DNA from: Bidens hawaiensis
Taxonomy: Eukaryota; Streptophyta; Magnoliopsida; Asterales; Asteraceae
Reading direction: 5' to 3'
Length of the DNA: 64,000 nt
NCBI GenBank assembly: GCA_021521415.1
Contig: JAIQDT010001748.1
Coordinates: forward strand, 186,001-250,000
Positions 1-9,850 of this stretch are shown here, one piece after another; position 1 is the first letter of the stretch, and every line of letters begins with the position of its first letter. The notes under the pieces are model-generated. The model was given only the letters and a program-made list of their open reading frames with translations. It searched no databases and was not told where the DNA came from. The position numbers and the translations under genes are program-made.

Positions 1-1
1 T

Positions 2-614
2 AGATCCCCACTATGCTGGGCTGAAGTGGGAGACAAGCAAATGACTGGTCCAGAATTGATCCAGGAAACAACAGACAAGATTTTTCAGATACGGGATCGC
101 CTTAAGGCAGCGCGCGACAGACAGAAAAGTTATGCAGATGTGCGAAGGAAACCGTTGGAGTTTCAAGTAGGGGATAAAGTACTCTTGAAAGTCTCTCCAT
201 GGAAAGGAGTCCCCCGTTTTGGTAAGCGAGGAAAGTTGAATCCACGATACATTGGACCATTTGAGATCCTGGAGAGGATCGGTCCGGTTGCTTATAAACT
301 CTGTTTACCCGCCGAGCTCAGTGGAGTTCATGATACGTTTCATGTGTCCAACCTCAAAAAGTGTTTTATCTGATGAAACGTTGATTTTACCGTTGGATGA
401 GATTCACATCGACAAACAGCTGCACTTCGTAGAAGAACCTATAGCAGTAACCGATTGGAAAGAACAAAGATTGCGCAGAAGCAGAATCAAGTTAGTAAAG
501 GTTCAATGGAACTCAAGGCGTGGGCCTGAATTCACTTGGGAAAGAGAAGACCAAGTGCGCAAGAGATACCCACACCTCTTTCAAAACGTGGCTTCTACCA
601 GCAACGTCTCCTAA
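2..614 (+). pseudogene. Tekay-like Ty3 pol, 3' end: integrase C-terminal part and chromodomain
   Basis: The end of a Ty3/gypsy polyprotein that begins upstream of the window. The first frame reads through the integrase tail ([20 protein letters not shown], then [16 protein letters not shown] and FHVSNLKKC). An extra base in the T run near 363-367 shifts the frame. The second frame continues with the linker LPLDEIHIDKQLHFVEEPI and a chromodomain-like end (KVQWNSRRGPEFTWERED, YPHLF), stopping at 612-614. In this lineage integrase inserts the cDNA and the chromodomain helps choose chromatin targets. The frameshift separates the chromodomain from the enzyme, so the copy is probably inactive. The lineage call rests on the chromodomain and the abutting PPT/LTR. 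Only the C-terminal fraction is visible. Confidence 0.88.
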
Positions 615-648
615 ATTTCGGGACGAAATTCTTTTAACAGGGGGAGAA
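614..648 (+). promoter_or_regulatory. Hairpin AATTTCG-GGA-CGAAATT and polypurine tract before the 3' LTR
   Basis: A perfect 7-bp stem (614-620 with 624-630) with loop GGA lies directly before the purine run ACAGGGGGAGAA (about 637-648), which adjoins the LTR start TGTGACACCC. The purine run is the expected plus-strand primer site. The same hairpin recurs before the LTRs of the Tekay element at 41430-41540 and 52086-52104. Confidence 0.75.
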
Positions 649-721
649 TGTGACACCCGGTATTTTCCCAATCCCTTGAGCTTAGTAATCAACCTAATAA
701 TTAGGTGATTGTAAATTTTAT

Positions 722-816
722 GCGCGTTATGATAGAGTCAGCGCGGGCATGTTATGTGCGCCCCGCGCGAGCGCGTTATGTTAGAACAAGCGTGGGCATG
801 TTATATGCGCCATGCG
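722..816 (+). repeat. Two tandem 49-bp units, each with a GC-rich hairpin
   Basis: The unit starting GCGCGTTATG at 722 is repeated at 771. Each holds a stem-loop: GCGCGGG (741-747) pairs with CCCGCGC (762-768), and GCGTGG (790-795) pairs with CCATGC (810-815), the second through one G-T (G-U in RNA) wobble. The pairing is kept although the arms differ. Confidence 0.7.
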
Positions 817-1933
817 TGAATGTTTTTATGTTTTCATGACTTAACTTTATGATGCCTAATGGGCTGACCATCCCGCACGATGTAAAGGCGGGTGCAACCT
901 AAATCGTTTATGCGCGTGCGGAAAGGGAACTAGCCTCCCCGCACGACGGGAACATTGAGAGCTAGTTTGTCTGAAGCTCCAAGATGGGATTGACTTCAAC
1001 ATGACTGATCACTATGTTGAAATACCAAGACCACCTGGAGAATCTACAAATGAAACTCAATGTCCCTGACTACGAGAAGGTTACGTACCTACCCGCAGCA
1101 AAGAAACAGCCTATACGCAGAAGGCTACACGCAGAAATGTCCTTCACGCACAAAGCTATACGCACAGAACACTTAGCATAATCTCCAGATTTAAGGAGGA
1201 TTATTCCCGCCCAAAAGAAAACAGTAGCGTGTTTCAGAAATTTCTACTTTTTACTGTACACTGACAAAAGCACTGAAAAAGCATACTGTAACATAAAAAG
1301 TCAACTGTCAGCCACCCTACTCTCACCAACCACAGACCTGCATGTCCTGTCTAAATCAAATCAGAATCTTTTATCCACTCTTCCACCATTGAATAAATAA
1401 TAATAATTTCCATACTTTATCATCATTACACCTAGATATGAAAAGATTTTAATCCCCTAAAGCAATGGATAGTGTTCCCTTGAGTTTGCCTATAAATATG
1501 TAACCTAAATTATCACCAAACACACTTCAAACTTCTCTCTTAGAACTGCAAATCTGCACTAAACATCTCCCAAGCATCCGTTTGATTTTCATTCCCGTTC
1601 CTGTTACTAGACCTTCAATTCCGAGGCCAACACCAAGAAAACCCGAATCTCGATTAATCCCCTAACAAGAACCTCAGGTGAGTCTCACAGCCCCTATTTT
1701 CACCGTTTTCACTACTTTTAAACTGTTTTCGGGGCGAGGGACACGTACTTAAATAATGTTTTATCATGATATATTTACAAGCAATGCAAGCGATTATGTG
1801 TTTAAATTATGTTTCATGATGAGCAATGCGAACGGTTATCTATGATTTTCGATGTATGTGCGCAAGAACCCGAGTAAGTGATCACTTTACCATTGGAACT
1901 CTAAGGGTAGGGACTGCTGGTCTGATCCACCCG

Positions 1934-2246
1934 CTCGTAGTGGTCGCGCCACTTACACAGACGAGTGCCTATCACGGTTAAGGGGCAGTACTATGGGATT
2001 GAGCCCGTTCGTAGAGGTCGCACCTCTTACACAGACGAGCGCCTTGTTTTCCGGCACAACGTCCGCGCGTAACCCGCGGGACGGTCTTATGATTTCGCTC
2101 GTAGTGGCAGCGCCACTTACACAGACGAGCACGGTTTTTCAGAAATGTTCACGCGTAACCCGCGGAACGGTATTACATTATTTTAGTTCGTAGTGGCTGC
2201 GCCACTTACACAGACGAACACAACGTTCGCGCGTAACCCGCGGAAC
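1934..2246 (+). repeat. Array of two alternating hairpin families inside the LTR
   Basis: Family one has four copies (1934-1965, 2007-2040, 2097-2130, 2186-2219). Its outer stem is GYTCGT/ACGARC, its inner stem is AGTGG/CCACT, and TACACAG separates the inner and outer right arms. Family two has three 22-nt copies (2061-2082, 2147-2168, 2225-2246) with outer stem GTYC/GRAC, inner stem CGCG/CGCG and loop TAACC. Sequence changes between copies preserve pairing: AGAGG/CCTCT replaces AGTGG/CCACT, GTTCGT/ACGAAC replaces GCTCGT/ACGAGC, and GTTC/GAAC replaces GTCC/GGAC. This suggests selection on RNA or cruciform structure. Function unknown. Confidence 0.8.
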
Positions 2247-2751
2247 GGTTTTATCAGAAATATGTTATGTTTCCATACGGTTTATCCAGCATATGTTTAA
2301 GACATGCTATCAGAAATGCGCTTCAATATGGTTTTACCAAGATTATAATGCAATACGAATTATCAAGTTACTAAGACTTGTGAACTCACTCAGTTTATAC
2401 TGATTCGAATGTTTTTACGTGTCTTTCAGGAGATAACTAGGTAGCGTATGGAGTCACACTTAGAGCACCTCACGCTGAACATCTAAAACTAGCTTTTTGG
2501 AAGATTTTAGTTCTATCCCTTCGATGCGCACGGTTGTTCCCGCCGCGCAAGGGGATATGGCGTGGAAATCTTCAACAGTTTTTATACTTGGATGTTTTTA
2601 TGAAATTCTTGAACAATGTAATGCATTTGTACTAAACGTTTCATGCGCAATGAAAATCTTATTTTGAATGTTTGCAATGGCCCGTGCTTAATTATCAATC
2701 CCCACTCGCGCGCGCCCGGCTGTTTCCGCCGTTCAGGGCCGGGTGTGACAA

Positions 2752-2887
2752 ATGGAGAAAGGGTGTGAGCCGAGTTTGGTGACGTATAATGTGATTATTG
2801 GAGGGTTATGTAGAGGCGGCTGTATAGACGAGGCGTTTGAGCTATACATATGCAACGATTATAGACGGGTTGTATGAAGTTAAGTGA
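2752..2887 (+). pseudogene. PPR protein fragment next to the LTR
   Basis: From 2752 one frame reads MEKGCEPSLVTYNVIIGGLC then RGGCIDEAFELY, the classic sequence of a P-type pentatricopeptide repeat. A second frame just downstream reads YATIIDGLYEVK and a stop at 2885-2887, which is the start of another PPR motif. About 20 codons that should lie between the two motifs are missing and the frame changes, so an internal deletion has joined them. PPR proteins bind organellar RNA. Here the LTR ends at 2750, so the Ty3 element apparently inserted in or beside a PPR gene or pseudogene, and the upstream half would lie left of the window. This is the only recognisable host-gene-like sequence in the window. 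Confidence 0.75.
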
Positions 2888-2959
2888 ATGTTAATATCTA
2901 TTATTAATAAATAAGTGTTTGGTTGGTTAAATGTAGATTAGTGATATGTATACCGGTAG

Positions 2960-3420
2960 TATTTGAAATGTGCCAAAATGAACCAAAACGTGCTGAATTG
3001 CAGCAAAACTGGTCAAAAACGCGCTGAAACGAGCAATTTTAAATGCTGAAACGAGTTGAAACCTGCCAAAACCTGCTGATTTGCTGTTTAAACAGCTGCA
3101 CCTCACTGTTTGAGTGTTGAACTGTTGATAAATGAACTGTTTCTTGCTTAAATTAGCTGAACACGCGCCAAAACTGCTGTTTTTGCTGATAAACATGCTA
3201 AACTATGTCAAAACGTGCTGAAACGAGCAATGTGAAGTGCTGAAACTTGTTTAAAAAGTGTTGATTTAAAATATTTTTCTGCTGAAAGTTGCTGAAACAA
3301 GTTGTTTAACGTGCTGAAACGTACCGAACTGCTGAAACGAACTGATAAATGTGCTGTTTTTGCACTGAGTTTGCTGAATTAGCTGTCAACAAGCTGCGCT
3401 TTGTAATCGTTCGAGTTCTG
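2960..3420. repeat. Degenerate minisatellite, unit near TGCTGAAACG, block 1
   Basis: The words GCTGAAAC, GTGCTGAA, TGCTGTTT and CTGAAACGAGC recur dozens of times at variable 10-14 base spacing, with no exact long copies. It looks like an old tandem array scrambled by point changes and small indels. No gene is seen. Confidence 0.65.
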
Positions 3421-3969
3421 ATGTTGTTTAAAGTTTGTCGGTTGACTAGAAAAAGCAAACGGGCCTAAACGAAGAAAAACCTGACATTTTATGTAATACA
3501 AACCATAGATGTATGATAATGGATTAATGGACACCGCCAAAGGCACATTAATATTATTTTAGGAGCCGTAAGGACCATATAAGAAAATGAATAATTTTTA
3601 ACTTTTTTTATGCATATCGTATGCAAGTTCGAACCATATATTACATTTCTAGTTTTGGGACACTTTATGATATCTAATGTTTTTCTTTTCTTATTGATGC
3701 TATACTGTAGTTTGAAGTTTTCGTTTGATTAGTATTGATTCTTCCCTAATACTATATATAAAAAATGCTCTTAGTAATTTATGCCGTATTGCAATTTCAA
3801 AATTAATAAACATAAAATAAGTGCATATTGGGTAATGGTTGTTATATTCACTTTCCCTACATAGTTTGCAACCGTATTTTTTTATGTTTCTTTGTTTATG
3901 TTCATTTATTTTTGTGTCGTTTATGTTCTTTTAACACATTGGACAAACATATATTCTATAATAAGCCAA
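3421..3969. other. AT-rich intergenic stretch
   Basis: No coding frame, RNA gene or clear repeat is visible. It separates the two blocks of the TGCTGAAACG-type minisatellite. Confidence 0.5.
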
Positions 3970-4235
3970 AAAAACATGCTGAATTTGCTAAAATGAACTG
4001 AAATATGCTGTTAAACATACTTAAACGTGCTGCTTAAGTGTAGAACTGCTGTAAACGTGCTGATATATCCTGTTTTAGTACTGAAACTTGCTGAAACCGG
4101 TGTAAAACATGAATGAGCTGTTTAATGTGTCGAAGCTGTTGAAACGTGCTGAAAACATATTGTTTAACACGTTGAAACATGCTGAACTACTAATAAACAA
4201 TCTGATTATGTGCTGAAATGTGCTTAAACTTAGCT
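3970..4235. repeat. Degenerate minisatellite, unit near TGCTGAAACG, block 2
   Basis: The same word family as the block at 2960-3420 (AACATGCTGAA, ACGTGCTGA, CTTGCTGAAACC) resumes after a 550-base gap, which suggests one older array split by an insertion or by decay. Confidence 0.6.
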
Positions 4236-4368
4236 TATTCCAAGTTTTAAGGGGTTGATGGTCACAGAGCTTTCGTGCAATGCATGAAGGGGGCTTCTTA
4301 CATATTTTAACCTTGGGTAAGACCTCAGGAATGATCGCCACCTCTTCCAACTCGTTACGTAACACCAA
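4231..4368 (-). other. Unrecognised coding-like fragment
   Basis: On the minus strand an open frame from 4368 reads ELEEVAIIPEVLPKVKICKK and PPSCIARKLCDHQPLKTW before running into the minisatellite. The composition looks more coding-like than its surroundings. I do not recognise the family, and it may be a captured or broken exon, or chance. Confidence 0.25.
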
Positions 4369-4379
4369 AATCTTTTATG

Positions 4380-5200
4380 TTAACAAACGAATGATAAAAC
4401 ATGTAATTAAGGACAAAAAAGATACACACATTTAATAAGACAATACTTGTGTTCATGTTCATTTATGTTTGTTTGTTAAAAAATCAAAAAAAAAAAAAAC
4501 TACGTATCACAATTGAAATAGCTCAAACATTTAAATATATAGAACATTACAAACTAATTATACTAAATTAAAACGAAATAAAACAAGTCACTCAAGAAAT
4601 AAAATTGCAAAACGGTTAAAAACAAAGACCTAAATAAACCCCCATAACACGGGGGCCAATAACTAGTAGCATATATATAGATATATTATGGTGAAGTGAG
4701 GATAAGAATTAGAACTCACAAAATTAAATGAATGCCACGTAGCTTGCTTTTGCCTCTAATTTTCAACAGAACAATACATGTATAAGCATTAGGCTGTTAC
4801 CTCAAATCTATTTTTCAAAACTCCAACTATATATACACGTAATATGCTTATGAAGTGAATAATAAAACTACAAAAGGAATGAAATGTGTGAGAAACATGA
4901 GCACGTAGGAGAGTGGAAAGTTGGCTATAAGGGGGGGGGGGGGGGGGGTTCATGACATTCTTTCTTCACATTAAACACACATTCCAGAAACACTTTACCT
5001 TGTAGTGCGTGTTAAGCCCCGAGGTTCCGATGGTTTATGCCCTAGTTTGTGACATATAGTAGAAGTACTGCTCGTTCAAGCTTAGGCGTGTAAACTCTAA
5101 ATACCGGTGTAAGGTAGGGGTTTTGCTTAATATATTATTATATTATATGGATTACACCATAGTCGGGGGTATAGCCCAAACCTAGATCAAAATTATGTTT
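4380..5200. repeat. AT-rich intergenic DNA with a G18 homopolymer
   Basis: No gene is seen. Positions 4931-4948 are an uninterrupted run of 18 G, which is rare in an AT-rich plant background and could form a G-quadruplex. Its exact length may be uncertain. Confidence 0.6.
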
Positions 5201-5430
5201 ACATAAGCTTTATACATACAAGAGATATAGATAAAATAATGTCTCTTCATGATTAAAAAACATAAGCGTTATACATACAAGGGGTATAGTTAAAATAATG
5301 TTTCTTCATGATTAACAAACCTAAACTTTATACATACAAGGAATATAATTAAAATATTGTTTCTTCATGATTATGAACATAAGATTTTACATACAAAGAT
5401 TATAGTCGATTGACGTTTCTTCGTTAAGAA
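5201..5430. repeat. About four tandem copies of a 59-60 bp unit
   Basis: Each unit contains TTATACATACAAG, then GATATAG or a variant, then AAAATAATGT and TTCTTCATGATTA. Copies start near 5205, 5262, 5322 and 5380. The last is more diverged and runs into hairpins built from GTTTCTTC and GAAGAAAC around 5418-5470. Confidence 0.75.
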
Positions 5431-6350
5431 GAAACCTATCATAGATGTTTCTTTATGAAGAAGAAACGTAGCACATGATTTGTAATTAAACAGAAAGACT
5501 ACATGCCTAAATATTGAAATAAACAAAAGACATATCAAGGTTTAAAGCTATTATGGGTTAAGCGTCATTCATCATAAAGGGTTTTAAACGAGATCACCAC
5601 ATTATTCAGGAGAAACAATCACAAGAAAATACGTTAGACCTTTTACTATCAGTCATTAATATAAACGAGTTGTTCATCTTAACAAGTCAGTCAAATGTGT
5701 CTATGAGATTACGTAATCTCTAACAATTAAAACATAAGGGATTACGTGATCCCTAAATTACAAGATAGAAAATAAAAGCAACTCAGGCCAAGTACAAATG
5801 TGTCTGGATCTAAACATACCTGTCTAGCAAGGCTGGCTAGCAGTCATAACTAGTTCTCCAGTGTGCACGAGTTCTCGTACAACCTTAGAATTCTGTGTAT
5901 ATGAAAAGTGGTACAAATCCCAGAAATTAGAGGCGTTTTTGTTGAGTTTGTATAGAAAACTATCTTGTCAATTAAAGATTTATTTAATTTTTTTAGTCAA
6001 CGATTTACCAGCATATTACTGACGTATTCCCCCCCACACGTTTTAGGGAAACCGATCTAGCACATGTATGAAGGAATTAGAGTCACTTATGGAGTTAGAT
6101 GCTCCTTATATGGAGATAGCTCATATTTTAGTTATTAATATATTGCAAACAAGATCAAACAAGGTTTGTAAATCATATAGTCGTGTATTTATTATTGAAG
6201 AAGTTTTCAAAAAATATAACATTTTATAAACAAAGTCTTCCACTAAATAACCTGCAACTCTAATCTATTTACTAAATATGCACCAACTAATGGGTCACAA
6301 TCCTAGGCCCTAAGTTGGGGTCTGACAAGTTGATATAAGAGTCATCGATC
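5431..6350. other. AT-rich intergenic stretch
   Basis: No coding frame or RNA gene is supported. A short palindromic motif, TGTCAGACCCCAACTTAGGG on the minus strand near 6310-6330, resembles the start of an LTR but has no partner in the window. Confidence 0.4.
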
Positions 6351-6353
6351 TTA

Positions 6354-6540
6354 TGGGCTTTTTGTTAACATCTGAATGAAACCATTCAGATGTAAATATC
6401 TGATTCATTCAGACTTTAGACTGTTTAGTTCCAAACATAAAAACATCTGAATGGTTAAATTAGGTCTGAATCATTTAGACTTACTGTTGTTGCTGAATGG
6501 GACAGAGACTCATTCAGATCTGAATGAACCAAACAGCCCC
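6354..6540. mobile_element. Tourist-type MITE with TTA target duplication
   Basis: A 187-bp element with imperfect terminal inverted repeats (left TGGGCTTTTTGTTAACATCT, right complement GGGGCTGTTTGGTTCATTCA) is flanked by TTA at 6351-6353 and 6541-6543. The internal words ATCTGAATG and CATTCAGAT repeat in both orientations. TTA duplication and a GGGGCTGTTTGG-type end fit PIF/Harbinger (Tourist) MITEs. It has no coding capacity, so movement would depend on a transposase elsewhere. Confidence 0.7.
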
Positions 6541-6956
6541 TTAGCGAATTAGGTATTTAATCTTACCTAAGCTTTGATCAAAGATATATATGAATCTAAT
6601 TATAGAACTAGAAGTTTCAATAAATTTTGGTACTTGATTAAAGTATCAATGTTGTGAGTAGTTAATAATTAAATTGTCATGGATAATATAAACAGTACGG
6701 TTAAGATAGGAAAACACACTCCTATCCATAAAATAACCTCACACAAATGTTCGATCATCAATTTAGTCGAGGATCATTTCAACCCCCATTTGGTAAAGGA
6801 AAAGGATATATGGGGACAACTGATGTTTTGTAAAACACACTTGTTTTCCGCACCTTTTTATCATCCTTTTATTGCTTAATTATATAACAAATAATGGTTT
6901 TGGCTTGTTTTAACATGATCTAACAAAGTTTATTATCTTTCGTATGTTACGGGTTT

Positions 6957-8679
6957 TGATGTGTTGTAAAACACACTTACTTTCCGTATCGTTTTATCAT
7001 GTTTTAAGTACTTAATTGTTTAATTAATAAGAGTTATGGATGGTTTTTGCTTGATTTTACAAAGATTGAATTTTAATTGTAGGTTATTTGTTTTGATGGA
7101 GAAAAGAGTAAAGTTTGAAGACTCTAGGGGCCTTTTTGATCAATTTTGAAGACTACAACTCAAGGCCCGACCCAAGCCCACAAGATCCAAGCCTTTTATG
7201 CATAATATATTAAGTTAATTGAAGAAAATAAGAACCCTAACAGCCATCAATCCCGAAATCAGCAGCCAACTAGGAAAAAAATAACCCTAAAAGCCCTCAT
7301 TCAAGAGGAAAAATTCGTTTTTTGCAATTCTTGAGCCAAGGGAAGAAGAAGGAGGCTAAGGACGGCTGTGGACAGCAGCTAGGGACCATATACACTCATA
7401 ATCTCAGCCATAATATTGAGTAATACATCCATAAACTTTGTGTTTTTGTTCAAGAACCCTGACTAGTTGATTTGATCTTTTATGTTTGATTGTTTTGCAT
7501 GTAACTTGAAGATTGACTTGTGTTTGATTGAGATTGATTCTTGAATGAGTTTACTTATGTTTATGTTGAGTTTTATGTTGTTTAAATAAATTGTTTGCTG
7601 CTGTCCAAAAATCATGTTAGGCTGAACTCGTTAGTTGTACCTAGGTTAGATGAATATTGTTAGGTTTTAGTAAGTAAATTGGATTGTTAATGATCATGAC
7701 TTGAATTGTTAATGAAAAGTTTGGTTTGACATTGAATTAAGTTGTGTTTATTGGCTTTGTTTTGATTAATAATACTCAATTAGCTCTTGCTTTGATTGAT
7801 TGAATCGGTTTTGGTTAATTTTAGCTCGTTTGAATTCTTTACTTTGTGTTTAGAGATTGTTTGCTGGGTGTACAACCGTAGGGTTTATTTGGGTATATTA
7901 ATTAGGTAAAATCAGTGGGTAGGCACCTTCTTAGAGACCGAGAGATGATAGGAAGTAGGGTCGTCTCATAGCTTTTACTTATTAGGATTAGGATCGCGCG
8001 AGAGCGGGTTTGGTTCTTGTCGGGTTTGAATTGTGAGCGATTAGTTGACCTAGTTTAAGTTAAACTAAATTGTTCCTCTATCCTTGGTTGCGTAGTATTT
8101 GTCTCCATTAGGGTAGTGTGTCGGTGAGACCGAGAGGAGAGTCGACATTGAGCACGTTAGCAATTCGTTACCCTGTTTTGTTCTTAAAATCAACTAAGTG
8201 TAGGTTAGGGTTTGTTAGTGAGACTGAGAGGTGATCTAGCTTTCTTGAGTGAACCTTAGTTGTGTCATCCTTAGTTACCGGTGTTGTGAGAATTCTTCAA
8301 TCCATTAGCTTATTATACCTTCAATAGGATTCTTACCTTGGTAGATGTTGTCTCCATTAATAAATCTTATTCTCAAAGTTTCGTCTAGTCTTGTTAAGTT
8401 TAGTCAATTAAGTAGTTAAACTAAGTTAGATCAAATAGTTAATAATATAAAAATGATCTAAAAAAATATTATTCTTAGGTGAGTCTTGGTTAGGGTTAAG
8501 TATTAAGTGTTAAGTACGTTTTCACGTGTCCTTGTGTTCGACACTCGGACTTCCTTAGGTCTATACTATTAGTGATCGGTACACTTGCCGGTTGTGTGTG
8601 GATTCGTTAGGATTTTTGTTTATAAATTTAAAGCTTAGTTGTGAGTTATTTAAAAAGGGAATTCATTAAACACGCATCA
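6957..8679 (+). repeat. 5' LTR of element A
   Basis: Starts TGATGTGTTGTAAAACACAC and ends ACACGCATCA, 1723 bp. Its partner at 11564-13251 is 1688 bp. By eye they are highly similar with scattered substitutions and small indels. The sequence is also recognisably related to the LTR of element B, including the end GTGTTCGACACTCGGACTTC. Confidence 0.88.
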
Positions 8680-8685
8680 AGTTTT

Positions 8686-8703
8686 TGGCGCCGTTGCAGG
8701 GGA
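8686..8703 (+). promoter_or_regulatory. Primer binding site of element A
   Basis: TGGCGCCGTTGCAGGGGA lies 6 bases after the LTR end. It matches the plant tRNA-Asp-type primer site TGGCGCCGTTGCCGGGGA used by Athila, with one mismatch. Confidence 0.85.
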
Positions 8704-8872
8704 CACGGTTTGAGGCGTATTGAGAACCACCCGCGTTGGGATTTACCTATTGTATTTTCGTATATTTAGATTAGATTATTTATTTTATTAGTTTAGTTTT
8801 ATTTTTAGTATTTTATTCTATTTTTATCTGGTGCCCGTGATCCTTTTTTTTTTAGTGTTTTTTACAGGAAAT

Positions 8873-9589
8873 ATGTTTGGACGACAGGTTGGAACGCCAT
8901 GGTGCAAAGTGTGTGGCGGAGATCACTGGGTACATGATGCTTATGAGCGAAGGAGGATAGAAACCGAGGCACGAAAGGCTGACTTCGAATCACTTTGGGT
9001 AGAACCTCCATACCGTTTCGCATATAATCTAATGGGGAACTTCTTAGGGTATACAGATTCATTGGGAAATATATTAGAGCACACCCCAGAATTGGAGGCA
9101 GTAATGGACGATGTACTGCATGCTATTGTGAATGACTTGGTATATGTTCCACCTCCGAGTCGAACTCTTATCGAACCCCTAAGTGAGATTGAGGATTCAA
9201 GAGAAGTGGAAGAGATAGAGGAGGAGCTTTTGTCCTCATTGGATGAAGAAGGTGAGGATCCATCCGGCCATGAAACAGGTAAGTATTCTTTTACTAGCTC
9301 AATTAAATATGATGATGAATATGAGATCTCTAACCCTTCAAGCGCTTCTAATTATAATGATTATCTCAATCCACTTGATGCATCACACTTGTCTTGTGAG
9401 AATGATATGATTCAGGATTTAGTAGGAGAACATCAGAAGTCTGAACTAATTAAAGAGGTGAATGTGGTTGTCTTGGATATTGAGGGTTGTCATGAAGAGC
9501 TTGTGGAGGGTACCTATATGGAAGTAGATGATATGCAATTTGACCCGGGTGGTGACATTGAAGGAATAGAAAGATTAATTCTCAGATAG
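8873..9589 (+). CDS. Acidic protein with an N-terminal zinc-knuckle-like motif, element A (unknown function)
   Basis: Intact 238-codon ORF in an otherwise gutted retroelement. I place the start at ATG 8873, just after a T-rich run ending TTTTTTACAG that resembles a splice acceptor; the open frame extends further upstream without an ATG. Residues 11-23 read CKVCGGDHWVHDA, which resembles the gag knuckle C-x2-C-x3-H-x4-C of Athila relatives with the last cysteine changed to alanine. The middle and C-terminal parts are strongly acidic (EVEEIEEELLSSLDEEGEDP, later EVDDMQFDPGGDIEG). No protease, RT or integrase motif is present. It could be a diverged gag, an accessory protein or an acquired sequence. 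Its integrity among degraded neighbours suggests recent use or youth. Confidence 0.7.
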   Translation: MFGRQVGTPWCKVCGGDHWVHDAYERRRIETEARKADFESLWVEPPYRFAYNLMGNFLGYTDSLGNILEHTPELEAVMDDVLHAIVNDLVYVPPPSRTLIEPLSEIEDSREVEEIEEELLSSLDEEGEDPSGHETGKYSFTSSIKYDDEYEISNPSSASNYNDYLNPLDASHLSCENDMIQDLVGEHQKSELIKEVNVVVLDIEGCHEELVEGTYMEVDDMQFDPGGDIEGIERLILR

Positions 9590-9631
9590 ACACCACATAA
9601 GAGGGCACATGTATACTTTGATCAAACGAAC

Positions 9632-9850
9632 TTGAAGGTGAGGATACGACATACGAAACAACATAAAAAGTTGACACACAACAAAGATGACATCCTCCTT
9701 CATTACACGATTCGTATAAAGTTTTGTCCGGGTAAGTATAAGTCTTGGTGGTCTGACCCGTTTCAGTTTTTCAAAATCTCTCTAAATTTTTCTGGTAAGT
9801 TTTTTCCAACTAATAGTAAACGAATAAAATGAAACGGGTCGAGTGGGAAA
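9632..9850 (+). pseudogene. Integrase C-terminal remnant of element A
   Basis: The frame reads KDDILLHYTIRIKFCPGKYK then SWWSDPFQFFK. This matches the conserved end of Athila integrase (compare LLVLLYNSRLRLFAGKLKS in element B at about 21582-21643). The core with its D,D,E residues is absent, so an internal deletion fused the unknown ORF region to the last part of pol. Confidence 0.65.

Larger units (their letters stand above)
649..2750 (+). mobile_element. 3' LTR of Tekay-like Ty3 element 1
   Basis: The ends form a perfect 12-bp inverted repeat, TGTGACACCCGG at 649-660 and CCGGGTGTGACA at 2739-2750. The left edge follows the polypurine tract. At 2102 bp the LTR is long, as is usual for Tekay/Del elements. 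A candidate TATA context (GCCTATAAATATG) lies near 1489-1500. Near 2381-2431 the motif GAACTCACTCAG ... TTTCAGGAG resembles a splice acceptor and recurs in two other LTRs of this window. The 5' LTR lies outside, so neither age nor TSD can be tested. The LTR abuts a PPR coding fragment on the right. Confidence 0.85.

Noticed and set aside
1934..2246. CRISPR-like array in the first LTR
   Set aside because: Repeats are diverged, spacers are themselves repeats, and the context is a plant retroelement.
6310..6330. LTR start on the minus strand (TGTCAGACCCCAACTTAGGG)
   Set aside because: No second copy, primer site or duplication supports it; kept only as a remark.
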